Shown: piece after piece, positions 40,345-47,647 of the stretch
Numbering within the stretch: the first letter of the stretch is position 1
Layout: every line of letters begins with the position of its first letter
From: a virus
Strand: one strand, 5' to 3'
Virus record (IMG/VR): IMGVR_UViG_3300026097_001084
Location: 1 to 52,697 of that record
Length of the DNA: 52,697 nt
The notes under the pieces: generated by a model
What the model was told of the DNA's origin: nothing
The model's database searches: none
The model's input: the letters and a program-made list of their open reading frames with translations, nothing else
Made by a program: the position numbers and the translations under genes

Positions 40345-41169
40345 TTACGAGTTGAATAAGTCATCAAATGCAGCAGCTACATCATCTGTTTTCTTTTCTG
40401 ATACTTGTTGAGAAACAGATTGAGAACCACCCATATCTTCAGATACAGCTTCAGTTGATTCTGCTTTTTGATTAAAGATAGGTTCTGAGTTTGATACTTG
40501 TCCAGCTCCTTCATCTGTTGGATTCAACCATCCCTCTAATACACCTTTTAATTCATCGTAAGATAACTCTGAATATAAATCGGTAATTTCAGTTTGATTT
40601 TCAATGAAATCTTTTGCACGAGTTGCATCTTCTGAAATTGGAGATTCTTTTGGTTTTACTCTAATAGTAGTTGTTGGATAAGAAGTACCCGCATCTTCTG
40701 CTGATGTGTACTCGATAGTTAAATCTCTACCACTTGTTGGGTCAGTAATATCACCATAGTCTGGATCCGCAATATAACCAAGAATTTCTTGATATACAGT
40801 TTTACCGAATCCCCAAAAACGAACTCCTTCTCCTTCTTCACCTCTTACGATAACAGGTACGAAAGTTCTCAACTTTGGCTCCATCGCTTTTGCGGCTTTC
40901 CAATCCTCTTTATCACCCATTCTTTTAAGTTTTTCAGCAAACTCAACAATAGGGTCAGGTCTACCGAAAGACATCGGAGAAAGATAAGTTTTGTTGTTAA
41001 TGTTGTAGTGGAAATAAAGTTCGATGAAAGGGTTATCTTTGTTGAACTTGTAAGGTGCAATCCTAACTTGGTGTTTACCTGGAGTTGGTTTCCAGAGGTT
41101 ATCGGATTTGCGTTGTGTGTTTTGTAGTTTGTTCAGTCTACCTCTGATTGCGTTAATGTCTAAAGCCAT
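40345..41169 (-). CDS. 32: Single-stranded DNA-binding protein (T4 gp32-like)
   Basis: A 274-residue ssDNA-binding protein. An N-terminal basic helix ('DINAIRGRLNKLQNTQRKSDNLW') corresponds to the cooperativity domain. 'PTPGKHQVRIAPY', 'FIELYFHYNI' and 'FVPVIVRGEEGEGVRFWGFGKTVYQEIL' form the OB-fold core, and the C-terminus is strongly acidic (ending 'KTDDVAAAFDDLFNS'), which recruits partners as in T4. The zinc-binding His/Cys of T4 gp32 are absent; no Cys is seen at all. It precedes uvsX. A promoter lies 146 bases upstream and the long leader may be regulatory. Confidence 0.9.
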   Translation of the reverse strand: MALDINAIRGRLNKLQNTQRKSDNLWKPTPGKHQVRIAPYKFNKDNPFIELYFHYNINNKTYLSPMSFGRPDPIVEFAEKLKRMGDKEDWKAAKAMEPKLRTFVPVIVRGEEGEGVRFWGFGKTVYQEILGYIADPDYGDITDPTSGRDLTIEYTSAEDAGTSYPTTTIRVKPKESPISEDATRAKDFIENQTEITDLYSELSYDELKGVLEGWLNPTDEGAGQVSNSEPIFNQKAESTEAVSEDMGGSQSVSQQVSEKKTDDVAAAFDDLFNS

Positions 41170-41314
41170 CTTGTTTAAATTTAAATGTTAATTATTAAGT
41201 GTTTTACGGTTTTATTTACGAGTCTTTTCCTACTCGCGGTGTGTACATATAAGTATAAGATTTACCGATTTTCTTACACTTTTTTTGTTAAAGTTATTAA
41301 CTATTTTATTGATA
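41170..41314 (-). promoter_or_regulatory. Structured 5' leader of the gp32-like gene
   Basis: About 145 untranslated bases separate the promoter's -7 from the gp32 ATG, far more than for other genes here. On the minus strand a seven-pair stem GTGTAAG / CTTATAC (41279-41273 with 41259-41253, one G-U) closes a 13-base loop containing CGGT. Downstream ACCG (41240-41237) could pair with that loop, giving a minimal pseudoknot. A second hairpin CGAGT-N8-ACTCG lies at 41236-41219. T4 gene 32 mRNA is autoregulated through a leader pseudoknot; a similar role here is inference only. Confidence 0.4.
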
Positions 41315-41346
41315 CAAAGATACGAAAGTTTATTCAAACTTCCTAA
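41315..41346 (-). promoter_or_regulatory. Bacteroidota-type promoter for the gp32-uvsX operon
   Basis: Minus strand TATCTTTG (41322-41315), a perfect -7. At the -33 position 20 bases upstream the sequence is TTAG (41346-41343), a weak match to TTTG; a TTTG 12 bases upstream is too close. Confidence 0.6.
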
Positions 41347-41357
41347 TATTTTTTGAA

Positions 41358-41801
41358 TTATTTTCCCCACTTACCACTCTTGACAATTTGGGCAATGATT
41401 CCATATACTGAAAGGTCTTGATAAGTATCATTTATAGATTCTCCTACATTATCTTTACCACCTAAAACTACGAGTTGTTTTAATCTCATAATTTTATCGT
41501 TCATTCTGAACCAAAGACCGGTGAGTGATACTTTCTGTTCTTCATCAGTTTCTAATTTAGAACCCAACGAAATATTTTCTGGACCGTAATTACTTTGTTT
41601 TTTACAGAACAGCTCATATTGGTCGAATAGAATTCGTTTGAATTCCATTGTCATTTCAGGATAAAGTTTTTCCACCTCATCCACTATTTCAGGATTATCA
41701 TATCTGATAACCTCATATTCTTGTTCACCAATAGGTTTGATGTTTAATTTATGTTCCCTCTTATTTGTTACAGTTGGGGAGGGGGTAGTTTTTTTAGCCA
41801 T
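41358..41801 (-). CDS. DUF1599/Nmad1-like protein
   Basis: A 147-residue protein. Its C-terminal 95 residues ('LFCKKQSNYGPENISLG', 'GLWFRMNDKIMRLKQLVVLGG', 'VGESINDTYQDLSVYGIIAQIV') match the pattern of DUF1599, also named nucleotide modification associated domain 1: F-x-K-K-x-x-x-Y-G, R-x-x-D-K-x-x-R-L, E-S-x-x-D-x-x-x-D-(L/I)-x-x-Y. This is an all-alpha domain related to MazG-type NTP pyrophosphatases and is linked to modified-base phages. The N-terminal tail is basic and Thr/Pro-rich. It is read from its own promoter just upstream and is followed by the gp32 operon. Function is inferred from family context. Confidence 0.7.
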   Translation of the reverse strand: MAKKTTPSPTVTNKREHKLNIKPIGEQEYEVIRYDNPEIVDEVEKLYPEMTMEFKRILFDQYELFCKKQSNYGPENISLGSKLETDEEQKVSLTGLWFRMNDKIMRLKQLVVLGGKDNVGESINDTYQDLSVYGIIAQIVKSGKWGK

Positions 41802-41825
41802 ATATAACTTATTTATTTTGTTTTA

Positions 41826-41857
41826 CAAAGATACGATATTTTTTTGAAGTATCCAAA
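41826..41857 (-). promoter_or_regulatory. Bacteroidota-type promoter for the Nmad1-like gene
   Basis: Minus strand TTTG (41857-41854), 20-base spacer, TATCTTTG (41833-41826), a perfect consensus with a TTTGGATA-type -33. A partial mirror half (TTTTGA) lies at the same position as the palindromes of other promoters. ATG is 24 bases downstream. Confidence 0.8.
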
Positions 41858-41862
41858 TATAA

Positions 41863-42525
41863 TTACATTAAAGTATTGATTATTTTTACTTCATAATCCG
41901 ATTTATGATAAAAATTACCTGAAAATGATATACGTTCTTCATCGGATGTGTAAAATGGATACACACAATGTCCTAAATTTGCTGGAAAAATTAATAAGGT
42001 ACCCTCCATGGTAGTATCACCTGGTATTATTTTCGTATCAACTTTACCTGGTGCAATATCATAAATAAATGCAAAGCTACCATTAGTTTTTAAGTTATCA
42101 TTTTTTCCTGGTCCTATTTTATCTTCATTTTCTTTCTTATATGGAATTTTATACCAGATAACAAATGAAAAATCTCCACTATGATGGTGTATTGGATTAT
42201 ATTCTAATTTCTTTTGAAAGTTTACCCAAGAATCTTCCCTAAATCTAAATTCAAAATTAGTATATGATTTTGGGGTTGTGTAAGTGGATTCTATATTAGT
42301 AATCTGAGGTTTATATTTTCTCAACGTATCAAACAAAAAATCTTTTATTTCTTGTGGATATTCTATATTATACTCATCATCTATTTGACCAGCTAGTTTA
42401 TGATTTAAATCTAACGATGAATCATCTCTATTTAATTTACTTAAAACATCACCCAACATCTCCATTTGAGATTCAGATAATTTTTCCATAATTGCCCAAT
42501 CGGTAGGCGATAATTGTTTTATCAT
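41863..42525 (-). CDS. 2OG-Fe(II) oxygenase-like protein
   Basis: A 220-residue protein when started at ATG 42525; a TTG five codons upstream lies inside the previous gene and is less likely. The C-terminal half has 'EYNPIHHHSGDFSFVIWYKIP' (candidate metal His cluster and D), 'TMEGTLLIFPANLGHCVYPF' (second His) and 'EERISFSGNFY' (the Arg that binds 2-oxoglutarate). That is the jelly-roll pattern seen in the many 2OG-Fe(II) oxygenase-like proteins of marine T4-like phages. The N-terminal 80 residues are helical. The substrate could be protein or nucleic acid; unknown. It is followed by the Nmad1-like promoter. Confidence 0.65.
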   Translation of the reverse strand: MIKQLSPTDWAIMEKLSESQMEMLGDVLSKLNRDDSSLDLNHKLAGQIDDEYNIEYPQEIKDFLFDTLRKYKPQITNIESTYTTPKSYTNFEFRFREDSWVNFQKKLEYNPIHHHSGDFSFVIWYKIPYKKENEDKIGPGKNDNLKTNGSFAFIYDIAPGKVDTKIIPGDTTMEGTLLIFPANLGHCVYPFYTSDEERISFSGNFYHKSDYEVKIINTLM

Positions 42526-42526
42526 A

Positions 42527-42661
42527 TTACTCTTCTTCAAAAATTGAATCTAAAGATTGTTGTAGTTTTTGGATTTTTAATTTGTCATCCACCGAAGGAG
42601 TTTTTATAGTCTTTAACTTTAAAAGTTCTTCTGTCATTTGTTTTAATTGGTCTGATAACAT
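42527..42661 (-). CDS. Small coiled-coil ORF, 44 aa
   Basis: A 44-codon frame (ATG 42661, TAA 42527) fills the gap between the metallopeptidase-like and oxygenase-like genes. The next gene's ATG follows one base after the stop. The peptide is a charged amphipathic helix ('LSDQLKQMTEELLKLKTIK ... KLQQSLDSIFEEE'). Tight spacing supports a real gene. No family known. Confidence 0.5.
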   Translation of the reverse strand: MLSDQLKQMTEELLKLKTIKTPSVDDKLKIQKLQQSLDSIFEEE

Positions 42662-42672
42662 ATAGATAATTT

Positions 42673-43038
42673 TTAAATAAATGATTTCCAATTTTCTTCT
42701 TCGTTGAAAGCAGCTACTTCATATGGGTGGTCATTATAATTATAACCCATGTTATAATATCGTTTCATCCAAGAAGGAGATTGTAAGTAATGCTGATACT
42801 CGTGAACTAAGGTACGAATAAGGACTTCTAAGGAAGGAATGTTCTTCCAATATAAAGTTACCTCGTTCATCATAGAACAATACTCCCCATAGAGGTCTTT
42901 CGGTACTTCCTCATCAGAAAAGGGAGTATCTTCGATTGCAATATAAGGTGGGGTTTGATGATGTTTAGATTCACCATAGTGATTTATAACTTTGTTATAA
43001 ACATCTTCTGTAACTTGTTGAATTTCTTTACGGGTCAT
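42673..43038 (-). CDS. Zinc metallopeptidase-like protein, 121 aa
   Basis: A 121-residue protein with 'IRTLVHEYQHYLQS' at about residues 76-89, the H-E-x-x-H zinc motif within a hydrophobic helix. It is followed by 'YNDHPYEVAAFNEEENW', in which the E-x-x-A-x-x-x-E segment supplies a likely third ligand (gluzincin-like or SprT-like arrangement). Small stand-alone proteins of this kind occur in many phages; their targets are not known to me. It is the first gene of the leftward block after the terminator at 43098-43131 and has a promoter at 43057-43088. Confidence 0.7.
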   Translation of the reverse strand: MTRKEIQQVTEDVYNKVINHYGESKHHQTPPYIAIEDTPFSDEEVPKDLYGEYCSMMNEVTLYWKNIPSLEVLIRTLVHEYQHYLQSPSWMKRYYNMGYNYNDHPYEVAAFNEEENWKSFI

Positions 43039-43056
43039 ATCTTATCTTTTACCATG

Positions 43057-43088
43057 TAAAGATAGTAAAAAGATTTCAGATATCCAAA
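43057..43088 (-). promoter_or_regulatory. Bacteroidota-type promoter for the metallopeptidase-like gene
   Basis: Minus strand TTTG (43088-43085), 20-base spacer, TATCTTTA (43064-43057). The TTTGGATA element is flanked by an imperfect inverted repeat AGATTT...AAATCT (43071-43091). ATG is 18 bases downstream. Confidence 0.78.
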
Positions 43089-43097
43089 TCTTTTTAA

Positions 43098-43131
43098 ATA
43101 AAAACCCATATAAATTATTACATGGGTTTTT
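43098..43131 (-). terminator. Hairpin terminator between structural and replication blocks
   Basis: A nine-pair stem AAAACCCAT / ATGGGTTTT with a 12-base loop, followed on the minus strand by a T-rich stretch. It lies 19 bases after the 45-codon gene and 10 bases before the next promoter. It could also act on the plus strand, where T-rich sequence follows too. Confidence 0.8.
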
Positions 43132-43149
43132 GTTTGTATTTGTGTTTGA

Positions 43150-43287
43150 TTAAGATAAATGCTTTTCCTTAATTCTATCCACCACTTCAGCAAAAGCAGT
43201 ATTTAATTTTAAATTTAACTCAGCTGAAACTGGAGTTATTCTTGATTTAATTAATTCGTCTGTTCTACTTTCTCTTGTATTTTCCAT
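43150..43287 (-). CDS. Small hypothetical ORF, 45 aa
   Basis: A 45-codon frame (ATG 43287, TAA 43150) directly follows the Hint-domain protein gene (20-base gap) and precedes the terminator. The peptide is a charged helix: 'MENTRESRTDELIKSRITPV', then 'SAELNLKLNTAFAEVV'. As the last gene of the oxygenase-halogenase operon it may be a small partner protein. No family recognised. Confidence 0.5.
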   Translation of the reverse strand: MENTRESRTDELIKSRITPVSAELNLKLNTAFAEVVDRIKEKHLS

Positions 43288-43307
43288 TATAATATACCTT
43301 TTTTAAA

Positions 43308-44813
43308 TTATTTTTGTCCACCACTACCAAATCCACATCCGATACATGAGGAATCACACCAATAGTTACCACATGCTGACCAAGAACACCCCGTACATAC
43401 GTTGTGCATGATAGTAAAATCATCATTATCAATATCAACTAAGAAATAATCGAATGGTTCAAAATCTAAGTTATAGATACTTTGATTTTCACTATATACA
43501 ATATCTAATGAAGTGATTTCTTTTTTAGAAAGTTCACCATTTGTTTTGTTGTATGTTAAAATTTTATCACCAACTACAAATTTATTAACCGCCTCAAAGT
43601 AAGTCATATCAGAACCAGAAGCCTCAATATAATACATACACGTGGCAGTATCTAACCATTTTTGACCAGTCTCTAATCCAACTTCAATCATAAGTACATC
43701 TGTTACCTGTGATTGTGTTGAAATCAATTCAGAGTTAACTTCTTGTAAAGATGAACTCGTAAAGTCAATGGAGCCATAGTGAGTTTCAAACTCTTCGGTT
43801 ATTTTAGAACCTGATTCAGGTCCACCTGCAATAAAATCAAAAGTTAGTGTTCTGATATTATCACCGATATTCAAATCAACTACATTACTAATTGTACCAT
43901 CTGCCATCAATATATCACTCTCAATATCCGTGTGATATGTCATTTTAATAGACCTTACAACATTTTTAGTAATATACTTTGCTCTTGTTTTGTTATTATA
44001 TTCTTTGGTAGCTTCCAAGAGTGTACTTGGTGTAAAATCCATATCAACTACACTTGATATTTTATATGCACCCAAATTAAGTATATCCAATGTAGAACCA
44101 AATATTACATCATAACTACGAATAGTTGAATAGTAATTATTAATAACATTAGCATCATCATAAATAAATTCTTGAAGTAAGTTATCTTGACTATCTAGTA
44201 ATTCTTTTTGAGTAGATACTTCTTCATCACTATTCACTTTAAATATCTTAGGTAATGAATTTAAATCATAGTTTGGATATCTACTTTTTTCCAATAAGTT
44301 AGGATGATTTCCTAAAGTATAATCAACATCAGATAATTCATCTAAAAATAACTCATCATCCGATGATGAAAAATATGTTTTAGGTATATGAGATGAACCA
44401 CTCATTAAACTAAAAAATTCAAATTTATCTGCGGTGTATAATGAATCTACAATTGCAGAAGTATCAAATGCTTGTCTTAAAATAAATTTATTATCAGAAT
44501 CTTCAATTACAGGAACTGTAATTGAATTTTTTGGAACTATATATTCGTTATATGAAATATTATTATCGTTACATAGTTGTTTCAATTTACTAACAACACT
44601 ATTTTCCGTTTTTCCAGATGGTGCAACTGATGTTAATTCAGTATATATGTAATGAAATTCGGTAATGTTATTTGATACCATAGTATCAAATAGTGGTTGA
44701 AAATTTAAATAATCTACACCATCATGATATATAGCAGTGTTAGTATTTATTTCTAATATTTTTACCGAATCCCCTTGTTCGAGGTAATCGGTTCCAATTA
44801 GTGTTCCTTTCAT
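43308..44813 (-). CDS. Hint-domain protein with Cys/Trp-rich C-terminal tail
   Basis: A 501-residue protein with three parts. Residues 1-290 have 'KILEINTNTAI' and 'KFILRQAFDTSAIVDSLYTADKFEFF', faintly ATP-grasp-like. Residues 293-475 look like a Hint (intein/hedgehog) domain: 'ESDILMADGTISNVVDLNIGDNI' is the N-terminal block, and 'VGDKILTYNKTNGELSKKEI' with 'IYNLDFEPFDYFLV' ending 'MHNVC' (His470, Asn471, Cys473) is the C-terminal block. The usual first Cys is not seen, so splicing competence is doubtful. Residues 473-501 hold six Cys (473, 476, 481, 486, 490, 493), Trp478, Trp485 and a Gly-rich end. It follows a tryptophan halogenase and two oxygenase-type genes, so the tail is a candidate target for them. 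Confidence 0.6.
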   Translation of the reverse strand: MKGTLIGTDYLEQGDSVKILEINTNTAIYHDGVDYLNFQPLFDTMVSNNITEFHYIYTELTSVAPSGKTENSVVSKLKQLCNDNNISYNEYIVPKNSITVPVIEDSDNKFILRQAFDTSAIVDSLYTADKFEFFSLMSGSSHIPKTYFSSSDDELFLDELSDVDYTLGNHPNLLEKSRYPNYDLNSLPKIFKVNSDEEVSTQKELLDSQDNLLQEFIYDDANVINNYYSTIRSYDVIFGSTLDILNLGAYKISSVVDMDFTPSTLLEATKEYNNKTRAKYITKNVVRSIKMTYHTDIESDILMADGTISNVVDLNIGDNIRTLTFDFIAGGPESGSKITEEFETHYGSIDFTSSSLQEVNSELISTQSQVTDVLMIEVGLETGQKWLDTATCMYYIEASGSDMTYFEAVNKFVVGDKILTYNKTNGELSKKEITSLDIVYSENQSIYNLDFEPFDYFLVDIDNDDFTIMHNVCTGCSWSACGNYWCDSSCIGCGFGSGGQK

Positions 44814-44841
44814 ATCGTAAAAATTCCCTTTTTGTTATGTT

Positions 44842-44850
44842 TATAAATAT
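44842..44850 (-). promoter_or_regulatory. Late-promoter-like motif ATATTTATA
   Basis: Minus strand ATATTTATA, 28 bases before the Hint-protein ATG. The same nine bases precede the genes starting at 47601, 48049 and 51955 at 15-29 bases. No -33 TTTG is present at the right distance. Confidence 0.4.
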
Positions 44851-44858
44851 ATAGTTTC

Positions 44859-45146
44859 TTAAAATAAAGTACTTGTATTTTTTTTAGATGGGTTTAAACC
44901 ATGAGTTTTATCTATATTTTTCCATTTTTCTTTTGGACATGGGTTAGTTGCGGTTGAATATATTTTCTTTTTTAAAGGACACCCACATGCACCACATACC
45001 AAAGACCAATCTTTACTGGATATGGTTTCTCTCTTAAATTCACATTGTAAACAAACTTCAAATCTAGCATTTGCAAGAGATAATTGTTCATCCGTTGGAT
45101 TAATGGAACGAACCCATGAATTAAATATATCCTTTACATCTATCAT
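44859..45146 (-). CDS. Zinc-ribbon protein, 95 aa
   Basis: A 95-residue protein with 'FEVCLQCEFKR' (C-x2-C), then 'LVCGACGCPLKKK' (C-x2-C-x-C) and 'NPCPKEKW'. This Cys arrangement, ending in C-P-x-x-K-W, is that of small DUF6171-type zinc-binding proteins common in phages and Bacteroidota. The N-terminus is helical. It lies between the second oxygenase-like gene (4-base overlap) and the Cys-rich Hint protein, so it may bind or present the latter. Function unknown. Confidence 0.65.
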   Translation of the reverse strand: MIDVKDIFNSWVRSINPTDEQLSLANARFEVCLQCEFKRETISSKDWSLVCGACGCPLKKKIYSTATNPCPKEKWKNIDKTHGLNPSKKNTSTLF

Positions 45147-45766
45147 ATTAGTATTTTCTTTTCAGAATATTCAGATAAGTTTATGGTTAAATTAGAACAA
45201 ACCGCAATTCTTTCTTCTTTTGAATGATGAATAAAGTTTGGTTTATGTAAATAAGTAGGATTAAAAAATAAAATATCACCAGTTCTTGGCAAAATGGATA
45301 CTTCTTCTCCGTTTTTATCTTTAAAAACCAATTTACCATCTTCACCATTTAAATCACTTGGTACATTTAAATAAACACAATAAGATATATCTGTTTTTAT
45401 ATTAGGAATTGGTACTGAATTAGATGTTGTTATTGTAATTAGATGATTATGAAATATTTCCGCTTCACCTAAATTTATATTAGTATTTCTATTAGAAGCA
45501 TATATCCAATGTTGTTCTACATAATTTGATAATGAATCAAATGTATGACCGAGAACTTGAATAGCTAAATCTCTACAATATGATTTTAATGAATTAATTT
45601 CCTTACTTTGAATTACAAAGTTACTTGTAGTAAAATCCGATAAAGAAGCATGTGATAGATTTTGCTTAACTCGATTTATCAGTATATCTTTTGGATATCT
45701 CCAATTGTATTGAGAACGATGTATTGTTATGTTATCGTTAAGTTTTATTTCTTCTATATTACTCAT
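45143..45766 (-). CDS. 2OG-Fe(II) oxygenase-like protein
   Basis: A 207-residue protein. 'EIFHNHLITITT' near residue 108 may supply the first His, 'ISYCVYLNVP' is a central strand, and 'LPRTGDILFFNPTYLHKPNFIHHSKEERIAVCSNL' carries the second His (LH-K-P) and the Arg of the 2-oxoglutarate site. The layout is that of the double-stranded beta-helix oxygenases abundant in T4-like marine phages, although a classical H-x-D is not obvious. It starts one base after the tryptophan halogenase and overlaps the Zn-ribbon gene, so it belongs to the same modification operon. The substrate is unknown. Confidence 0.6.
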   Translation of the reverse strand: MSNIEEIKLNDNITIHRSQYNWRYPKDILINRVKQNLSHASLSDFTTSNFVIQSKEINSLKSYCRDLAIQVLGHTFDSLSNYVEQHWIYASNRNTNINLGEAEIFHNHLITITTSNSVPIPNIKTDISYCVYLNVPSDLNGEDGKLVFKDKNGEEVSILPRTGDILFFNPTYLHKPNFIHHSKEERIAVCSNLTINLSEYSEKKILI

Positions 45767-45767
45767 A

Positions 45768-46991
45768 TTAAAATAATTGATTTTTTATTCTTTTAAAATT
45801 TCCCTTACTTAAAATCAGATAACTTGGAACCGAAAATACATTATCGATTACAGGTATTTCTAATATTTTTCTTAATTTATTTTCATCCAACACTTTCAAT
45901 CTATTATTAGAATCTAATAAATTCTGTAATTTAAGTGGTAAATCATGTGTTTTGTAATCTTGCCAAAATTTAGTATCGTTTCTATCACATACATAATGAT
46001 ATTTGATAAAGTTTAAAACTTGTTCATTTACATTTCTAATATGAGTGTTATAAAAATCCCTCTCATCATTTATCAATTGTTTACCATACAAAGCCTCTAA
46101 TTGAATTATAATTGTCATAATTGAAGTTGCCTCTAATGGTTCAAAGAACCCCCCACTTAATCCAATTGAAATACAATTTCCTTTCCACACTTCTTTAAAG
46201 TAACCAGATTCAAATGATATACGTTTTTTAAAATCAATTGATTTACCCAAGTATTCTTCAACTTCTTTTTTTGCATCATCATCTGATACATAATTTGAAT
46301 CAAATACATATCCACATCCCATTCTATCTTGTAATGGTATTCTCCACAACCACCCATATTTCATGGTTATTGCATCGGTTCGTGTATTTGAATTTGAAAA
46401 TAATGGAGTATCGTTTGGTAAATAAAATGGTAGTGCGGAATTAAGAGTAAGATATTGTTTAACTGATATCCATTCTGATTTCATTTGTTTATCCAATACT
46501 AAACGAGAAAACCCACTACAATCAAATATAAAATCAGTATCAACTACACCATTATCTTTTAAATATATTTGGTGAATATTTTCTCCTTTAAATTTAAAAT
46601 CAATAACATCATCTTGAATATAGTTTATACCACGTTCTTTAGCTATATTTTTAAAGTACTCACCCAATGTGTAGGTATCAAAGTGATATGCATAATTTGA
46701 ACTATTGGTGGTGTAGAAATCATGGTTAAAGAAATTATCATCTCCACACCAATTTTTAAAGTGAATACCCACTTTTCTAGTTGAATTAGTATTTTTCTGA
46801 AAATCTTGTTCGTTAATTCCCAATCTATCAAAAAATCTACGAATTACAGGAGTGGTTCCCTCACCAACACCTACAATTCCGACTGATTTACTTTCAACTA
46901 AAGTTACATTGGATTTAGAATGGAATTTGCTCAAAAATATAGCAGTTAACCAACCCGCGGTACCTCCTCCTATTATATAAATATTTTTCAT
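45768..46991 (-). CDS. Flavin-dependent tryptophan halogenase
   Basis: A 407-residue protein of the PrnA/RebH family (Trp_halogenase). 'IYIIGGGTAGWLTAIFL' (residues 4-20) is the FAD-binding G-x-G-T-A-G-W motif, 'GVGEGTTP' the second flavin motif, Lys73 in 'STRKVGIHF' the likely catalytic lysine, and 'WLWRIP' (214-219) the W-x-W-x-I-P signature that separates halogenases from monooxygenases. 'GLSGGFFEPLEATSI' matches the C-terminal flavin block with the E used for catalysis. It is shorter than free-Trp halogenases (about 530), so a peptide or protein substrate is possible. It is flanked by 2OG-Fe(II) oxygenase-type genes (1-base spacings). Confidence 0.88.
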   Translation of the reverse strand: MKNIYIIGGGTAGWLTAIFLSKFHSKSNVTLVESKSVGIVGVGEGTTPVIRRFFDRLGINEQDFQKNTNSTRKVGIHFKNWCGDDNFFNHDFYTTNSSNYAYHFDTYTLGEYFKNIAKERGINYIQDDVIDFKFKGENIHQIYLKDNGVVDTDFIFDCSGFSRLVLDKQMKSEWISVKQYLTLNSALPFYLPNDTPLFSNSNTRTDAITMKYGWLWRIPLQDRMGCGYVFDSNYVSDDDAKKEVEEYLGKSIDFKKRISFESGYFKEVWKGNCISIGLSGGFFEPLEATSIMTIIIQLEALYGKQLINDERDFYNTHIRNVNEQVLNFIKYHYVCDRNDTKFWQDYKTHDLPLKLQNLLDSNNRLKVLDENKLRKILEIPVIDNVFSVPSYLILSKGNFKRIKNQLF

Positions 46992-46992
46992 A

Positions 46993-47601
46993 TTAAAATA
47001 ACCCTTTGGGGTTTGTCTTTATTACACTATTAAAGTTTACCACATATCTATCTTGTTGAGTTGGATAAGATGAATGATGAAAAATAGAACCATCAAATAC
47101 AACAACTCTACCTTTTTTTGGGGAACATGATTTTTTATGTTGAAACCTATGATATTCATTATTCTTTATATAATTCATCCATTGAAATGTATCGCCATTG
47201 ATTAAATCATAAAAATGAGTATCACCATCGGTATCATTTATATAATAGACAATAGATATATGCGGTTCATACCTATCAATATGCATTACTTTCTTATTAT
47301 CAAAGTTTTCAGGAGTATCTGAAACTCTTAACCAATTTACTTTATATCTGTAATTAGTTAAAATATCTGTATCTAATTTAGATAATGTATTATTTTGAAT
47401 TTCATTTATTAAATTATCAATACTATCATTACCAATGTTTTCAGGCCTTAGAACAGATTGTGGAGATTTTTCCGATGTTTTTAAATATTCTAAATTATTA
47501 CCATAATCCCACTTGAGATTGGTATTTTTTAAATACTTTTCTAAAAAATTTTGGTTATCTTTTGATATTATATCATCAAAAATATGAATACTATCTAACA
47601 T
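46993..47601 (-). CDS. 2OG-Fe(II) oxygenase (prolyl 4-hydroxylase-like)
   Basis: A 202-residue oxygenase. 'VMHIDRYEPHISIVYYIND' contains H-x-D (metal ligands) and the following strand. 'GDTHFYD' is a mid-barrel element, and 'GRVVVFDGSIFHHSSYPTQQDRYVVNFN' contains the distal His and the Arg that holds 2-oxoglutarate. All three metal ligands are present, so it should be active. Such proteins in phages resemble P4H-type hydroxylases of protein side chains. It is the first gene of the halogenase operon, preceded by the ATATTTATA motif (47617-47625), and followed by the halogenase after one base. Confidence 0.8.
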   Translation of the reverse strand: MLDSIHIFDDIISKDNQNFLEKYLKNTNLKWDYGNNLEYLKTSEKSPQSVLRPENIGNDSIDNLINEIQNNTLSKLDTDILTNYRYKVNWLRVSDTPENFDNKKVMHIDRYEPHISIVYYINDTDGDTHFYDLINGDTFQWMNYIKNNEYHRFQHKKSCSPKKGRVVVFDGSIFHHSSYPTQQDRYVVNFNSVIKTNPKGLF

Positions 47602-47616
47602 ACAATATTATTTATA

Positions 47617-47625
47617 TATAAATAT
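47617..47625 (-). promoter_or_regulatory. Late-promoter-like motif ATATTTATA
   Basis: Minus strand ATATTTATA, 15 bases before the oxygenase ATG; it is followed by TATAAATA at 47616-47609, the T4 late-promoter consensus, 8 bases before the ATG. No -33 TTTG is seen. Confidence 0.4.
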
Positions 47626-47647
47626 ATAGATATTAAAAAGATTATAT

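Noticed and set aside
43308-44813. A functional self-splicing intein in the 501-residue protein
   Set aside because: The C-terminal HN-x-C end is present, but the catalytic Cys expected at the start of the Hint domain is not visible, and the flanking sequence is not a split conserved enzyme.
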